From contig NZ_CAMJVP010000156.1 of assembly GCF_946221465.1 (NCBI RefSeq), positions 1 through 7,834 on the forward strand: DNA of 7,834 nucleotides, in the 5' to 3' direction. Position numbers and translations under genes: made by a program. The stretch's first letter is position 1. Each line of letters starts with the position of its first letter. This document shows, one piece after another, positions 6,992 to 7,834 of the stretch. The notes beneath the pieces are model-generated. The model searched no databases, was not told where the DNA came from, and was given only the letters and a program-made list of their open reading frames with translations. This DNA is from an uncultured Aeromicrobium sp. (GTDB taxonomy: Bacteria; Actinomycetota; Actinomycetes; Propionibacteriales; Nocardioidaceae).

Positions 6992-7825
6992 TTACTGAGC
7001 ATTGTTTCCTCCGGTGGTGGTGTCAACGCCGACGCGCTGTCGTTGGCGGTATGAGGGTCCTTCGACGATGAGGGTGTGGGCGCCGGAGGTGAGGCGGTCG
7101 ACGGCCGACTGGGCCAGCAGCGCGTCGGTGGTCATGCCCAGCCACTCCGAGGGCTCGCGGTTGGACACCCAGATGGTCGAGGCGCGGCGGTGGCGCTCGA
7201 CGACGAGCTCGTAGAAGTCGTTGGTCTGGGTCGCGTCGAGGGGTCGGAGGGCGAAGTCGTCGATGATGAGCAGGTCGATGCCGGTCAGGCGGCGGACCTC
7301 GGCCTCCAGGGTGTGGTCCAGTCGGGCGGCGCGCAGGCGGGTGAAGAGCTTGTCGGCGCGGTAGAAGGCCACGCTCATGCGCCGCCGGATGGCGATGTGC
7401 CCGAGTGCGGTGGCCAGGTGGGTTTTGCCGACTCCGACGGGCCCGAGGATCAGGACGCCGGTGCCGCCCTCGGTGAAGCGCAGCGAGGTCAGGTCCGACC
7501 AGAGCTGGCGGTCGTAGGACAGGTCGGGCTGCTCCTCCCAGGTCTCGATGCGCATCGAGGCATCCAGCCCGGCCTTGGCGGCGCGTAGGTGCGCCGAGCG
7601 GGTCTCGCGGCGGGTGACTTCATCGGCCAGCAGGAGCTCGAGGAAGGCGGCGTGGCCGAGTTGCTGTTGGCGGGCCAGGGCGAGGCGTTCGGGCAGGGTG
7701 TCCTTCAGGCCCGAGAGCTTCAGCGTGCGCAGGATCTTGCTCAGGTCGGCGCCGATCGGGTCGATGGGCCCGGCCGGTGCCGAGGCCCGCGACGGCGTCC
7801 ACAACGATGAGAGCGACCGCCGCAC
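6992..7825 (-). CDS. istB: IS21-family transposition helper ATPase IstB
   Basis: An AAA+ ATPase that works with the IstA transposase to select and remodel target DNA. The N-terminal part (about 25-110, from LSKILRTLKLSGLKDTLPERL) is the usual IstB helical region. Then come Walker A GPVGVGKT (128-135), Walker B LLIIDD (185-190), sensor-like WVSNREP (219-225), and the DRL arginine-finger region (243-245). Numbering counts from the GTG at 7825, giving 277 residues; 245-270 is usual. The reading frame stays open to the edge of the window and I see no good ribosome site, so the true start is unresolved and may overlap istA. No internal stop or frameshift is seen in the visible part, so the element may still be active. 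The protein has no role in ion transport. Confidence 0.93.
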   Translation of the reverse strand: MRRSLSSLWTPSRASAPAGPIDPIGADLSKILRTLKLSGLKDTLPERLALARQQQLGHAAFLELLLADEVTRRETRSAHLRAAKAGLDASMRIETWEEQPDLSYDRQLWSDLTSLRFTEGGTGVLILGPVGVGKTHLATALGHIAIRRRMSVAFYRADKLFTRLRAARLDHTLEAEVRRLTGIDLLIIDDFALRPLDATQTNDFYELVVERHRRASTIWVSNREPSEWLGMTTDALLAQSAVDRLTSGAHTLIVEGPSYRQRQRVGVDTTTGGNNAQ

Positions 7826-7834
7826 TCGCCGCGG

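Larger units (their letters stand above)
6931..7834 (-). mobile_element. IS21-family insertion sequence, downstream end (partial)
   Basis: The element contains istB and runs off the right edge; istA should lie beyond it. Two 22-bp direct repeats, TTGCC(4 variable bases)GATGGGACCACC at 6937-6958 and 6962-6983, sit just outside the istB stop. This is the IS21 arrangement of multiple terminal transposase-binding repeats. The outer end is placed at TGTCAC (6931), since IS21 elements end in TGT/ACA. The target duplication cannot be checked without the other end. Confidence 0.8.

Overview
The window is about 7.8 kb of high-GC DNA with strongly GC-biased third codon positions. Purine-rich Shine-Dalgarno sequences, TANNNT-like -10 boxes and hairpins without T-runs point to an actinobacterium. 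The sequence alone does not fix the genus. The theme is divalent-cation homeostasis, with an insertion sequence at the right edge.

Layout. A MgtC/SapB-family membrane protein gene (28-744, +) runs tail-to-tail into an ArsR/SmtB-family metal-sensor regulator gene (728-1123, -), overlapping it by 17 bp. The regulator is divergent from a two-gene ABC transporter operon. This holds a permease with two fused membrane domains (1333-3075, +) and an ATPase carrying a C-terminal AAA-associated domain (3098-4459, +). There is no substrate-binding protein. A region of roughly 980 bp follows, mostly without large genes. On the minus strand it appears to carry a promoter, a possible short leader peptide (5023-5109) and a convincing 54-residue small gene (4781-4945). 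It also holds a 15-bp perfect inverted repeat. Next is mgtE, a CBS-domain Mg2+ transporter/channel (5441-6799, -). The right end (from about 6931) is the downstream end of an IS21-family element with istB (-); istA would lie outside the window.

How the parts fit. The same promoter/operator-like block occurs three times: TGCGCAA, two variable bases, CATT, then a -10-like hexamer 17 bp after TGCGCA. It lies between arsR and the ABC operon, ahead of the small-gene unit, and ahead of mgtE. The simplest reading is a local regulon in which the ArsR-type protein, which has a D-x-H-x10-H motif like the alpha-5 metal site of CzrA/NmtR/KmtR, controls the transporter, the small gene and mgtE. Two of the blocks are followed by matching 5' leaders: a GAGGAGGTGA ribosome site, then a 21- or 28-codon ORF with the shared string GAGTTCT at its start. 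These leaders contain several prolines and could be regulatory peptides. The IS21 end lies 3 bp from the mgtE block. It places a good -35 box (GTGACA) 16 bp from a good -10 (TAGTAT), so the insertion may have given mgtE a hybrid promoter.

The family calls for MgtC, MgtE, ArsR, the ABC proteins and IstB are secure. The metal specificity of the ABC transporter, the regulon and the leader peptides are inferences.
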